The notes under the pieces are model-generated. The model made no database searches and had not been told where the DNA came from. It worked only from the letters and a program-made list of their open reading frames with translations. A stretch of DNA of 64,000 nucleotides, taken from Microbacterium sp. LWS13-1.2. Lineage in GTDB: Bacteria; Actinomycetota; Actinomycetes; Actinomycetales; Microbacteriaceae. This document shows positions 1-8,675 of the stretch, piece after piece; positions within the stretch are counted from its first letter, which is position 1; each line of letters opens with the position of its first letter. A program made the translations under genes and the position numbers. The DNA lies in NCBI RefSeq assembly GCF_040144835.1, contig NZ_CP151632.1, forward strand, positions 3,224,001-3,288,000, written 5' to 3'.

Positions 1-237
1 GAGGAGTCGGTCCGCGATTCCGCGCCGACGGCGATGCTGCTTGTCGCGGCCGGAGACCGCCCCGACGAGGAGTCGGTCGCGGTGCGGCTCGCTTCACTCG
101 CCCCCGCGCGTGTGAAGGTCTGGGTCGTTTCGGGCGCCGGCCACGTGGCAGGACTTCGCACGGATCCCGCCCGCTGGCGGGAGCACGTGATCATCGGCTT
201 CCTGGATGTCGCCCTGGCAGTCGAATCGCAGCGGTGA
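1..237 (+). CDS. alpha/beta hydrolase, C-terminal part (5' end outside window)
   Basis: The reading frame is open from the first base of the window and ends at TGA 235-237, so only about 78 C-terminal residues are present. The pattern fits the last strands of an alpha/beta hydrolase fold: a hydrophobic strand (MLLVAAGDRPDEES) followed by a second strand leading into G-H-V-A-G-L, where the His would be the catalytic histidine of the Ser-Asp-His triad. An amphipathic final helix follows. The nucleophile elbow lies upstream and cannot be seen, so the substrate and even the class (esterase, dipeptidyl peptidase-like) are unknown. The ATG at 34 is internal to the domain and is unlikely to be the true start. 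Confidence 0.6.
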   Translation, partial: EESVRDSAPTAMLLVAAGDRPDEESVAVRLASLAPARVKVWVVSGAGHVAGLRTDPARWREHVIIGFLDVALAVESQR

Positions 238-540
238 AGTCCTCGTCCTGGTCCACGGCCGTGTCGGGGCAGCACCCGGGTGCCGCAGCGGAGTCATCGA
301 CTCCGAGGGGTTCTGCCGGCTCCTCGGGCGCGAGTCTCCGACGACACCCGCCATTCCGCCGAACGAATGAGTGGGACGGCGCAGCATGGCCGCCGGCGCC
401 TGCTGCGCCACCTCGCAGACACTCACACGGCCGGCGGGGAAGAACTCCTCCCCGGCAATCGGCGGGGTCATCGCGCACCACTGTGCGTGGCGGGACGTTC
501 GGCCTACGCGTCGCACAGTCTTGCGACGATCGTGTGCAGC
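238..540. other. intergenic, no gene recognised
   Basis: About 300 bp between the hydrolase stop and the GyrI-like gene. Open frames here on both strands are arginine/proline-rich and match no family I know. No clear terminator hairpin with a T-run, tRNA or repeat was seen. Confidence 0.4.
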
Positions 541-999
541 ATGATGAACATCAGGATCACTGAGCACCCCCAGCAAGCGACGGCAGCCGTGCGGGAGAAG
601 GTGCCGATGGCTGAATTGACCGAGTTCTTCTCTCGGGCGTTCCAGGACACCATGACAGCGCTCGAAGATCAGGGCCTGCACCCGACGGGAGCGCCATTCG
701 GCAAGTACTACGGTCGTCCGAATGCGATGGTGGACGTCGAAGCCGGCTTCCCCGTCGGGACGGCCATCACCCCCGCTGGCAGCGTGCTGCCAGGCAGTCT
801 GCCAGGCGGAAGAGTCGTGGAAGCGATGCACATCGGACCGTACGACACGATGGAGAGCACGTACTCCGCGGTCGAGCGCTATTTCGCCGATGCGAAGCTC
901 ACCCCCGGCGCCGTGATGTGGGAAAGCTACCTCACTGATCCCGAGGCCGAACCGGACCCCGCGAAGTGGCACACACAGATCTGCTGGCCGATCGACTGA
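541..999 (+). CDS. GyrI-like / AraC effector-binding domain protein
   Basis: A stand-alone small-molecule-binding domain of the GyrI/SOUL-like superfamily, 152 residues. Family hallmarks are a start of the form NIRITEHPQQATAAVREKVP, a central G-x-P-F-x-x-Y region (GAPFGKYYG), the GGRVVEAMHIGPYD strand-turn and the final Q-I-C-W-P-I-D strand, where such proteins normally end. There is no DNA-binding domain, so it is more likely a ligand-binding or hydrolase-type GyrI protein than a regulator. Two tandem ATGs (541, 544) are possible starts; upstream in-frame sequence looks non-coding and no strong ribosome binding site is visible. It lies just upstream of the cyclase-like gene on the same strand. 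The ligand is unknown. Confidence 0.75.
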   Translation: MMNIRITEHPQQATAAVREKVPMAELTEFFSRAFQDTMTALEDQGLHPTGAPFGKYYGRPNAMVDVEAGFPVGTAITPAGSVLPGSLPGGRVVEAMHIGPYDTMESTYSAVERYFADAKLTPGAVMWESYLTDPEAEPDPAKWHTQICWPID

Positions 1000-1032
1000 T
1001 CAGCGACCGCCGGCTTGTCCACGGAGATGGCT

Positions 1033-1899
1033 ATGGCGGAGACGCAGCGATACGGGTCTGACATCGACGTGATCCTGGCACGGCGCCACGACAACGGCGC
1101 GGACTATTGGGCCACTCCTGACGGCCGGATCAGCAAAGGAAGTCCCTTCACGACCCTCGATTGCGCGTTGATGCTCGCCGACCTGGGCATGGACCCGGCT
1201 GAACCGGTGCTGCAGGGAACCGCCGACCTCATCTTGAGCACGGTGCGGCCGGACGGGCGGATCCGAGTCTCGCCACAAGGCGCGATCTATCCCTGCCACA
1301 CCATCAACGCCCTGCGGGCACTCTGCCATCTGGGGTTCGCCGCAGATACGAGGCTTGCAAAGACCCTCGACCAACTGATGCAGATAGAACACGGCGACGG
1401 CGGCTGGCGGTGCCAGAAGTTCAGCTACGGGAGAGGCCCGGAGACGCAGTTCTCCAATCCCGGCCCCACGCTGGCCGCTCTGGATGCCTTCCGGCTGACG
1501 GGCCTCCGTCGGGACTCCGAGCCCCTCGGCCATGCGGTCGAATTCCTCCTGGAGCACTGGGTCACGCGCGTACCGCTCGGCCCCTGCCACTTCGGCATCG
1601 GCACCCTCTTCATGCAGGTCACGTACCCCTTCGCCAGCTACAACCTCTTCTTTTACGTCTACGCCCTCTCGTTCTACGAGAGGGCCAGGGGAGACCCGAG
1701 ATTTCTCGAAGCGCTGGAGGCACTTGAGTCCACCATGGCAGGCGGCGAAGTCGTCGTGCAGCGGCGTCATCCCAGGCTGGCAGCGCTTTCCTTCTGCAGG
1801 GTGGGGGAACCCAGCGCTTTGGCGACCGAACGATATCGCGAGATACGGCGGAACCTCGACGGGCCGTTAGCCCCGCGCCTGCCATCGTTGGGGGCTTGA
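1033..1899 (+). CDS. alpha/alpha-toroid (prenyltransferase/squalene-cyclase-like) protein
   Basis: 288 residues of repeated helix pairs resembling the toroid of terpene cyclases and prenyltransferases. Features are glycine/aspartate turns such as HGDGGWRC, a PCHTINALRAL helix, and alternating tryptophan- and glycine-rich loops. No DxDD or other catalytic acid motif is evident, so cyclase activity is doubtful. The ATG at 1033 is preferred because GGAG sits six bases upstream; a TTG at 1015 and an ATG at 1027 are alternatives with poor spacing. It follows the GyrI-like gene by about 30 bp and may be cotranscribed with it. A second protein of the same general fold lies near 56.2 kb. The function is unknown. 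Confidence 0.6.
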   Translation: MAETQRYGSDIDVILARRHDNGADYWATPDGRISKGSPFTTLDCALMLADLGMDPAEPVLQGTADLILSTVRPDGRIRVSPQGAIYPCHTINALRALCHLGFAADTRLAKTLDQLMQIEHGDGGWRCQKFSYGRGPETQFSNPGPTLAALDAFRLTGLRRDSEPLGHAVEFLLEHWVTRVPLGPCHFGIGTLFMQVTYPFASYNLFFYVYALSFYERARGDPRFLEALEALESTMAGGEVVVQRRHPRLAALSFCRVGEPSALATERYREIRRNLDGPLAPRLPSLGA

Positions 1900-2081
1900 C
1901 CTGTGTACGCGGGTCGCGCCTGCGCAACCGATTCGGACATGGTGCGACGAGCTGCGTCGTCATCATCAGGCTGTAGCAGTCCTTCGCGCGCTCGCTGTGC
2001 ATGAAGGTTCCCGCGCTCCGTCCGGGCTCCGCATGGCGAGCTCGTTGCGCTCCTCGGGAGGGACAGGGCCGCAGACTCGAA

Positions 2082-2249
2082 TCAGGTGTCGCGGATGCTC
2101 GGTGCGTCGTCTTCTCGGTGATCGTCGTCTCCGCCGGCGGGGTAGGCGCCCAATTCCGGGCGCGATCGCAGGAACAGGATGCTGGCGATCAGCCCACCCC
2201 AGACCAGAACGAGGGCGAGCAGCAGGAAGGCGATCGCGATGCCGGTCAT
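2082..2249 (-). CDS. MetS-like small subunit of NSS amino-acid transporter
   Basis: 55 residues with one N-terminal transmembrane helix (MTGIAIAFLLLALVLVWGGL and onward) followed by a short acidic tail (GGDDDHREDD). Its ATG overlaps the stop of the NSS transporter upstream by ATGA, so the two are translationally coupled. This size, topology and position match the small MetS-type subunit that accompanies MetP-like Na+/methionine carriers in corynebacteria. By that analogy it would be required for transport or stability. It is easily missed because of its size. Confidence 0.75.
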   Translation of the reverse strand: MTGIAIAFLLLALVLVWGGLIASILFLRSRPELGAYPAGGDDDHREDDAPSIRDT

Positions 2250-3823
2250 GAGCGCCCCTCCTTGGTGAGCACAGCGTACTCGGGCCATGCGGTGAAGTCG
2301 TCCGGGTCGCGTTTCCACCGCAGCATCGTGAAGGCGACCGCTGCGACGATGATGAAGGCGATCGTTCCCCAGCCCACGAGCCCGAGGTACCACGCTGGGA
2401 GGTCGGCATAGCCGTCGACGATCAGTGTGATGGTCCGGGAGATGAGCATGTAGCCGAGCACCACGGGTGCGAGGATGCCGACGAGGAAGATCCACACCTT
2501 GCCCACGCGGAAGGTCGAGACGGCATTGAGATGGAACCGCAGCTCGCCGCCCTTTCGCAACACCCAGACCACCAACACGGTCGACAGAACAGCTGAGGCG
2601 ACGATGCCGATGTTGTTCGCCCACTGATCCGCGGTATCGAGGGCCAGCAGGCCGGTCGTCGTCGAGAAGATGAGGATCGACAGGATGGCGGACACTCCGC
2701 CGACGCGCACGGCCGCCTGGCGGGGTGACAGGCCGAACTTCTCCTGGAACGCCGCGGAGACGACCTGCAGCACCGACAGCAGAGACGTGAAGCCGGCCAT
2801 CGTGAGGGAGCCGAAGAACAGCACCCCGAAGATCGGTCCGCCGGGCATCTGCGAGACGATCGCGGGGAAGGTGATGAACGACAGCCCGACGCCCGTGAGC
2901 CCATCCAGCTCGCTCACCGCCACGCCCTGCTGGAACGCGAAGAAGCCGAGGGTCGCGAAGACTCCGATTCCCGCGAGGATCTCGAACGATGAGTTCGCGA
3001 ACGCCACCACGAGCCCCGGCGCCGTCAGATTGGCCTTGCGCTTACGGTACGACGCGTAGGTGATCATGATCCCGAAGGCGATCGACAGCGAGAAGAAGAT
3101 CTGACTGTAGGCGGCGATCCAGACGTTCGGATCGCCCAGCGCTTCCCAGTTCGGCGTGAACAGTGCGTTGAGTCCCTCGGCTGCGCCGTCGAGGAAGAGC
3201 GCACGGACGACCAGCACCGCGAACGCAACCACCAGAAGCGGAAGGAAGATCACATTCGCCCGCTGAACTCCCTTGGCCACACCGGCGGCGAGGACTGCGA
3301 TGATCACGATCCAGACGATCGCGAGCGGGATCAGCACGCCGGGCACGAATTCGAGGGAGAGCCCGGGATCGCCGACCTGCAGGTACTCGCCGGTGAGGAA
3401 CGCGGCGGGGTCCTCGCCCCAGCGCAGGTCGAATGAGAAGACGAAGTAGCTCAGCGCCCAGGCGATGACGACCGTGTAGTACAGGCCGATCACGAACGCG
3501 ATCGCCACCTGGAACCATCCGAGTCCCTCGAGCCATCGGCCTGACCTGGGCCCGCCCAGACGGCGGAACGCGGTGGGTGCGGATCCGCGGAAGCGATGGC
3601 CGATCGCATAGTCGAGGAACAGGATCGGGATGCCGGCTGTGATCAGGGCCACAAGGTAAGGGATGAGGAACGCGCCCCCGCCGTTCTCGTACGCGACACC
3701 CGGGAAGCGCCAGATATTGCCCAGACCGACCGCGGAGCCGATGGCGGCGAGAATGAACCCGACCTGCCCTGTCCACTGCTCCCGGGGCGGTGCTGCGGCC
3801 TGCGGTGCGGGTGCTGCGGACAT
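2246..3823 (-). CDS. Na+-dependent amino-acid transporter, NSS/SNF family
   Basis: 525 residues, normal for the neurotransmitter:sodium symporter family. The N-terminus carries the classic first-helix signature GSAVGLGNIWRFPGVAYENG, which lines the Na+ and substrate sites in LeuT-like proteins, followed by about eleven further hydrophobic segments. A GAGGAG ribosome binding site precedes the ATG at 3823. The small MetS-like subunit follows with an ATGA overlap, which points to methionine or branched-chain amino acids as substrate, by analogy with MetPS; this is not proven. The gene is intact and points away from the siderophore operon's terminator. Confidence 0.85.
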   Translation of the reverse strand: MSAAPAPQAAAPPREQWTGQVGFILAAIGSAVGLGNIWRFPGVAYENGGGAFLIPYLVALITAGIPILFLDYAIGHRFRGSAPTAFRRLGGPRSGRWLEGLGWFQVAIAFVIGLYYTVVIAWALSYFVFSFDLRWGEDPAAFLTGEYLQVGDPGLSLEFVPGVLIPLAIVWIVIIAVLAAGVAKGVQRANVIFLPLLVVAFAVLVVRALFLDGAAEGLNALFTPNWEALGDPNVWIAAYSQIFFSLSIAFGIMITYASYRKRKANLTAPGLVVAFANSSFEILAGIGVFATLGFFAFQQGVAVSELDGLTGVGLSFITFPAIVSQMPGGPIFGVLFFGSLTMAGFTSLLSVLQVVSAAFQEKFGLSPRQAAVRVGGVSAILSILIFSTTTGLLALDTADQWANNIGIVASAVLSTVLVVWVLRKGGELRFHLNAVSTFRVGKVWIFLVGILAPVVLGYMLISRTITLIVDGYADLPAWYLGLVGWGTIAFIIVAAVAFTMLRWKRDPDDFTAWPEYAVLTKEGRS

Positions 3824-3883
3824 GGGATCTCCTCGACATCCGGCCCGGTACGACGGTCGTCGCGCCGGTCGATACGCCTCAGG

Positions 3884-4178
3884 CTAGACAAGAAAGCACG
3901 CGTACCCAAGGGTCGACGCGCGTGCCCGTATCCAGCGGGTCCCGGGCAGTCCGGGTGCCCACCGGTGTGGTTCGGCGACGGGAAGACTGTGCCACGTCTG
4001 GAACGCGAGCTCGGCCGCGCCCTCGGCATCCGCGGCTTGGCCCATCGCGATCAATGCGGCGTGGCGTTCGCGCGAGGTGAATCGGTCGATCGACACGAAG
4101 CGCAGGAACTCGGCCCGCCGCACGACGGGCTCGAACTGTTCGAGCGCGCGTCGGCTGTGGTGTCCAGGGACGCAGACC
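3884..4178 (-). pseudogene. remnant of a GntR/FadR-type regulator (FCD domain tail)
   Basis: A leftward frame of about 100 codons resembles only the end of an FCD ligand-binding domain: a helix with R-F-T-S-R-E-R-H-A-A-L-I, then ADAEGAAELAFQTWHSL, recalling the family's S-x-x-E-H ... D-x-x-x-A-A motif. The winged-helix DNA-binding domain and most of the FCD domain are absent. The region directly upstream is the end of the acyltransferase gene, so the fragment has no start of its own. The last codons run through a terminator-like hairpin. The assignment rests on a short pattern and could be chance. Confidence 0.35.
3886..3925 (-). terminator. probable Rho-independent terminator of the siderophore operon
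   Basis: On the minus strand the arms GCACGCG and CGCGTGC, with an inner ACCC/GGGT pair, form a hairpin at 3896-3925. It is followed by the T-rich run TTTCTTGTCT. It lies after the last gene of the leftward des operon (and the regulator remnant) and before the NSS promoter, as expected for an operon terminator. Confidence 0.6.
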
Positions 4179-4784
4179 TCACATGGGGTGCGCCGATTCT
4201 CTCCACTCCTCACGTGTGAGGAACGCGAGTCGCCCAGACTTCCCCGGCAGCTCGACGCGCGGTCCGAGGGTGAATCCGAAGAGGCCGGCGCGCGCGAGCG
4301 CGCGGTCGTTGTCGACGTCCGGCTCGATCACGATCCGCTCCGCACCCGGCTGCGAGAACAGGAAGCCTGCGATCGCGTGCGCGACGCGAGTGGTGAACCG
4401 AGTCGCGGGCGCGCCGCGGTCGCCGAGGAGGAAGTGGATGCCGACATCGCCGGGTTGCACCTCGTAGACCTCGCCGACCGGGTCGTTCTCAGGCTCGTAG
4501 GTCTGCAGAAGCACGATCGGGAGGCCGTCGCGTCGGATCAGGAACGCGTGGTGGGTCGTCAATCCGTCGACGTAGGCGTACAGGTCGCGGAGCTCTTCGG
4601 GAGTCAGGTCGCCGAGGCCCCAGAAGCGGGCGGAGGGAGCGGTCACCCAGCGGTGGATGACCTCGAGGTCGCCGACGGGGTCGAGCACTGACACCTCGAG
4701 TCGGCCGAGCCCGGGCACGTCGGCGGCGTGCACGAGGGCGCCGGGGACCCCGGTCGCGAGACGTGCGGTGGATGTCGTCGTCAT
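4179..4784 (-). CDS. second siderophore acyltransferase (IucB/AlcB/DesC-like GNAT)
   Basis: 201 residues of the GNAT type used for hydroxamate siderophores: HRWVTAPSARFWGL near the N-terminus parallels HRWLADPHAAFWEM in DesC of the same operon. A PGDVGIHFLLG strand and the acetyl-CoA-binding end (ERIVIEPDVDN) follow. It is the last gene of the des operon, its ATG overlapping the acylase stop by ATGA. Having two acyltransferases in one cluster suggests that one acylates N-hydroxycadaverine with the assembly unit and the other transfers a terminal cap. I recall, unchecked, that some Streptomyces des clusters carry extra genes called desG (amidase) and desH (acyltransferase); this would be the desH-like partner. 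Confidence 0.75.
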   Translation of the reverse strand: MTTTSTARLATGVPGALVHAADVPGLGRLEVSVLDPVGDLEVIHRWVTAPSARFWGLGDLTPEELRDLYAYVDGLTTHHAFLIRRDGLPIVLLQTYEPENDPVGEVYEVQPGDVGIHFLLGDRGAPATRFTTRVAHAIAGFLFSQPGAERIVIEPDVDNDRALARAGLFGFTLGPRVELPGKSGRLAFLTREEWRESAHPM

Positions 4785-6883
4785 GCTGCTCCGGTCGGGG
4801 TATCGGCGCGCAGGCGCGTCCAGTCGGTGAGGACGCGCACAGGACGGACGTCCGTCCAGGCCGCCAGTTGGTCGGCGAAGTGCGGGGAAGCGGGGTCGCC
4901 TGCCGCGCCGAACGGGACGGACCACCGGCTGTTCTCGCGGTCGGCGAGATCCCACGCCCACCGTGCGACCGATCCCCGCCAGGCCCGGTCGGTTACCCCT
5001 GGGGTCGAACCCGTGCAGCGCACCGTGTCGCCGTCTCCCGAGAGCGGAACGTCGAGGCCGGCGCCGGGATCCGCGGCGCCGGGCACCTCCGCGAGGACGT
5101 GCAGCGGGAGGAGGCGATGCGTCGTCCCCCAGCCCGCCGCGTCTGCGGCGTCGTCGAGCGCCGCGGCGACCAGGGCGGGGGCGTCGTCGCGCAGGGCAGG
5201 ATGTTCCAGGAGCCGTGCGAGCGCGGCGGCGACCTGACCGGTGACGCCGAGCCACGGGTCGAACACCGCGCCGAATCCGTGGGGCCTGTGCAGCGCGCGC
5301 AGCGCGGGGTGCGCAGCCACTCGCCGCACGAGGGCGGCCCGCCAGGCGGCGAACGTGCCGGCGGCAGCGGATGCGGCATCCATCCGCCCGTCCCAGGCGG
5401 TGAGCCGATCGCGCGCCGCAGCCGCGCGCGACGGCAGCGCACCCGACGGCAGCATGGCGAGCAGCGCCGCCATGGATCCGCCGGCCGTGTCGCCCCAGAT
5501 CGGCAGGAATCCGTCGACGGAGCTCGGCCGGAGATCGTCGAGCAGGAGGCGGATGCGGTCGGCTCTGTGAGACGACGGGTATGCCCAGCCGAGGTCGATC
5601 GCTGCGTCCGCGGGACGTTCGTTCGCGTCCACGGCGACGTCGGCTACGGCGCGGGGCGAGGCCCCGGCGTGGTCGTCGGTCGGGAGCGTCGTGCCGGCGT
5701 CGAGCGGAAGCCGGCGCTCATCGCGGGTGCGTTCGGGCGTCGTGCCGAGGGTGGCCGACAGCACGGTGCCGTGCCGGTCCGCGGCGAGCACCCGGTTGAC
5801 CGGATCGACCCAGCCGGAGAACGCTGCCACCACGTCTTCGGCGGTTCGTGCGCGCAGCAGGCCGAGGAGCGCGCCGGCGCCGAGGTCGGCGTTCGCGCGT
5901 GCGGGCATGCGGACGCTCCACCCGACCAGTTCTTCGCCGTCGGGTCGCAGGTCGGTCACCACGGTGCCGCGTTCGGTCTCGAGCGCCTCGACCTCGACGG
6001 CGCGCCCGCCGCGCACGCGCACGACGGTGCGTTCGACGTCGACCGGGCGCCAGCCGTCGGGGCCGAGCGCCTCGTATCCGCCGGCCATGGGTCGCAGACG
6101 CTCGCGGAAGACGTCGACCGAGTGCGCGATGGCGTTGGTCACGCCCCACGCCGCGTCGCCGGTGTGGCCGAAGTGCGCGATGCCGGGCACCCCGGGGAAC
6201 GCGAGCCCGACGACGTCGAACTCGTCGCACGCCAGCCGCACCTGCTGGTAGACGCCGGGGAGTTCAAGGATGCGGTGCGGGTCGCCGGCGAGCAGCGGCA
6301 TCCCGCTGTCGGTGCGCGAGCCGTGCAGCGCCCACGCATTGCTGCCCGACGAGGGCAGGGTCTCGTCGCCGCCGTCGCCGTAGCCCGCGAACACGTCGAC
6401 CCACGCGTCGCCCAGGGTGTCGGCGACGTGCTGCCGCCACAGCAGCAGCGGAAACGTGGAGAACAGGGCATGCGCGACGTGGAGCACGCCGAGCGGGTCA
6501 TGGTCGGCCCACGGCTCGAGCGGTCGCGCGTCTCCGAAGATCCCGTCGAGCGTGCGGAACTCGGCTGCGTCCCGACCGGCCTCGGTCATCCCGCGCCGGA
6601 CCCCTGCGGCGTAGCGGGTCACGAAGGCGCGGGTCTCGGCATCCGTCCCCGCCAGCGCTTTGCGCGCGGTGTCATCGAGCCGCGCGCGGCGTGCGAACAC
6701 GTCCCACGCGAGTCCTGCCTCGCCGATCAGCTCCGACAGCCGGCCCGCTGCGCGCAGCCGGTCGACCTCGATCTGCCAGCCGCGGTCGCGGGCCGTGACC
6801 TCTCCCTGCGCTTCGGCGAGTGCCCCGGCATCCGTCGCGCGGATGTGGGGGATGCCGAGGTCGTCGCGATACACCTCCGCCAT
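4781..6883 (-). CDS. penicillin-acylase-family Ntn hydrolase in the siderophore operon
   Basis: 700 residues. The N-terminal block (VYRDDLGIPHIRATD) and the autocatalytic processing/nucleophile motif G-S-N-A-W at residues 180-184, with Ser181 the predicted N-terminal nucleophile of the beta chain, identify the penicillin acylase family. GDPHR downstream of the nucleophile is also typical. No signal peptide is visible, so it should act in the cytoplasm, unlike secreted or periplasmic acylases such as PvdQ. The ATG at 6883 is chosen because the longer frame starts inside desD. The gene sits five bases after desD and overlaps the next acyltransferase. Its likely job is hydrolysis or exchange of an acyl group on the siderophore or a precursor. 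Confidence 0.8.
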   Translation of the reverse strand: MAEVYRDDLGIPHIRATDAGALAEAQGEVTARDRGWQIEVDRLRAAGRLSELIGEAGLAWDVFARRARLDDTARKALAGTDAETRAFVTRYAAGVRRGMTEAGRDAAEFRTLDGIFGDARPLEPWADHDPLGVLHVAHALFSTFPLLLWRQHVADTLGDAWVDVFAGYGDGGDETLPSSGSNAWALHGSRTDSGMPLLAGDPHRILELPGVYQQVRLACDEFDVVGLAFPGVPGIAHFGHTGDAAWGVTNAIAHSVDVFRERLRPMAGGYEALGPDGWRPVDVERTVVRVRGGRAVEVEALETERGTVVTDLRPDGEELVGWSVRMPARANADLGAGALLGLLRARTAEDVVAAFSGWVDPVNRVLAADRHGTVLSATLGTTPERTRDERRLPLDAGTTLPTDDHAGASPRAVADVAVDANERPADAAIDLGWAYPSSHRADRIRLLLDDLRPSSVDGFLPIWGDTAGGSMAALLAMLPSGALPSRAAAARDRLTAWDGRMDAASAAAGTFAAWRAALVRRVAAHPALRALHRPHGFGAVFDPWLGVTGQVAAALARLLEHPALRDDAPALVAAALDDAADAAGWGTTHRLLPLHVLAEVPGAADPGAGLDVPLSGDGDTVRCTGSTPGVTDRAWRGSVARWAWDLADRENSRWSVPFGAAGDPASPHFADQLAAWTDVRPVRVLTDWTRLRADTPTGAA

Positions 6884-6887
6884 GCAG

Positions 6888-8675
6888 TCAGACTTCCAGA
6901 AGCTCACGCGCGGCCGCGGTCGGCGCACCCGATCGCGCGATCGGGTTCGTCAGGGTTCCGGCGTACATCAGCGAGGCCGACTGATCGGCGAGGTCCACCA
7001 TCTGCAGCGTGTTGCGCAGCTGCAGGCGGTTCAGGCAGGAGTGCGCGAACACGTCGGCGCGCAGATCGACGCGGGACTCGAGATCGGGATGCTGCCCCGC
7101 GTGCTCGTCGATGATGTCGGCGGCGATCCGCCAGAACTCGGCCTCCGGCAGCGTGCCGTCGACGTGCAGGATACCGGCGAGGTGGCGCAGGACCCCGTCG
7201 AAGACGTCGGTGAAGATCGCGAGCGCCTTCTCGTCGTCGTCGACGGGTGCCACGATGCGGCGGACGTCGTCGGGTACGGCGCGATCGGCGAGCAGCGCGA
7301 CCTCCTCGCCGATGTCCTTCATGAACACCCCGGTGGGCACGTGACCCTCGAGGATCAGGATGAGGTTCTCACCGTGCGGCATGAACGCGAGGTCGTGGGC
7401 GAGCAGGGAGTGCGCGAGCGGGCGCAGGTACACGCGCAGGTACGCCCGCACCCACTGCGCCGCCGGGATGCCCGACGCGCGCACGAGGGAAGTGGCGAAG
7501 GAGCGACCGGACGCGTCGCGGTGCAGCAGCGATGCCATGGTGGCGAGACGCTCGCCAGGAGTGATGAGGGGAATCGGGCTCTCGCGCCAGAGCGCCGCGA
7601 GCATCTTGCGGTGCGCTGACGGCGTCGGAGTGCGGTGGTACGCGTCGCCGGTGTAGCCGATCGACGCGCGCTCCCGCAGCACGCGGAAGCCGGACTCCCG
7701 GAGCGTGGCGTCGCCGGCGACGAGGTCGGCGACCCAGTCGTTGATGGCGGGTGTGACGCGCATGTACGCGGGAGACAGGCCGCGGAGGAAGCCCATGTTC
7801 TGCACCGCGAGGGCCGTCTTGACGTAGTGGCGGTCGGGGTGGGTGGTGTTGAACATGGTGCGCACCGACTGCTGGGCGCGGTACTCGTCGGCACTCTCGC
7901 CGATGAGGACGAGATCCCGGCGGGCGATGTCGGGAGCGAACGTGATCGAGATCCGGTTCTCCCACTGCCACGGGTGCACGGGGAGCAGGTGGTACCCGTC
8001 GGGATCTTCGCCGATCTCCGCGAGGCGTGCTGCGAACCGGGCGCGCTCTGCGGGCGAGAGCTCCTGGCAGAAGAGGGATGTCTCGTCGAGGCCGGCGCCG
8101 AGCGCGAGGTGCGAGAGCGACCGGCGGGCGGCGAGCCACACCAGCCGGAACGGGCGGCCGGACTCGGGGGCGTACGCGGCGTGGTCGGACACGCCGAACC
8201 CGATGCGCCCGTTGTTGGCGACGAAGCCGGGGTGGCCCTCCGTCATGGCGGTCTCGATGGTCTGGAAGTCCGCCGTGGTGAGCTCGTCGGCGGACGGCCC
8301 GCCCCGCGCGATCTTGAACGCGGCGCCGGCGAGCGTCGATGCGATCTCCTCGAGGTAGATCGGCAGCAGTTGGTCGGAGAGGCCGAGCAGCGGCTGCAGC
8401 TCGAGGATGAGCGCCTGGGCGTCGAGTTCGGCCGGTTCGCCGTCGACGAGACGGCGCAGGCTCGCCTCGTCGACGATCCAATGCTCGAGCTCGGTGCGGA
8501 CGGCCTGGAACCGGTACTCGACGTCGGCGTGCGGCACGACGAGTCGCCAGCCCCCGACGATCGAGTCGGGGCTGAGCAGGCGTTCGTGGCTGAACTCGAC
8601 GATCGCCTTCGCGACGAGGTGGCGCTGGGCCCGGGCGAGCGCCACGGGGGAGAGGTGCAGGGCGGGGGAGATCAT
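6888..8675 (-). CDS. desD: desferrioxamine synthetase, IucA/IucC-type NIS synthetase
   Basis: 595 residues, normal for NRPS-independent siderophore synthetases. IucA/IucC signatures include the ATP-binding GHPGFVANNGRIGFG block, HPWQWEN, and SLTNP-like NTTHPDRHYVKTAL, with an FhuF-like C-terminal helical part (MPHGENLILILEGH). The enzyme would adenylate the carboxylate of N-hydroxy-N-succinylcadaverine and condense it repeatedly to linear or macrocyclic trimers. GGAAAGG precedes the ATG at 8675, which overlaps the desC stop by ATGA. The three upstream genes fit the same pathway, so the desD assignment rests on both family and context. Which desferrioxamine (E, B or a variant) is made cannot be read from the sequence. 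Confidence 0.88.
   Translation of the reverse strand: MISPALHLSPVALARAQRHLVAKAIVEFSHERLLSPDSIVGGWRLVVPHADVEYRFQAVRTELEHWIVDEASLRRLVDGEPAELDAQALILELQPLLGLSDQLLPIYLEEIASTLAGAAFKIARGGPSADELTTADFQTIETAMTEGHPGFVANNGRIGFGVSDHAAYAPESGRPFRLVWLAARRSLSHLALGAGLDETSLFCQELSPAERARFAARLAEIGEDPDGYHLLPVHPWQWENRISITFAPDIARRDLVLIGESADEYRAQQSVRTMFNTTHPDRHYVKTALAVQNMGFLRGLSPAYMRVTPAINDWVADLVAGDATLRESGFRVLRERASIGYTGDAYHRTPTPSAHRKMLAALWRESPIPLITPGERLATMASLLHRDASGRSFATSLVRASGIPAAQWVRAYLRVYLRPLAHSLLAHDLAFMPHGENLILILEGHVPTGVFMKDIGEEVALLADRAVPDDVRRIVAPVDDDEKALAIFTDVFDGVLRHLAGILHVDGTLPEAEFWRIAADIIDEHAGQHPDLESRVDLRADVFAHSCLNRLQLRNTLQMVDLADQSASLMYAGTLTNPIARSGAPTAAARELLEV

Noticed and set aside
1..82. Short direct repeat GAGGAGTCGGTC at 1 and 67
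   Set aside because: Twelve bases within one coding sequence of Asp/Glu/Ser codons; chance similarity in a GC-rich gene is likely.
4763..7114. A 783-codon rightward open frame across the acylase and desD genes
   Set aside because: It is a GC-bias shadow: arginine/glycine-rich, no family resemblance, and antisense to two clearly recognisable enzymes.
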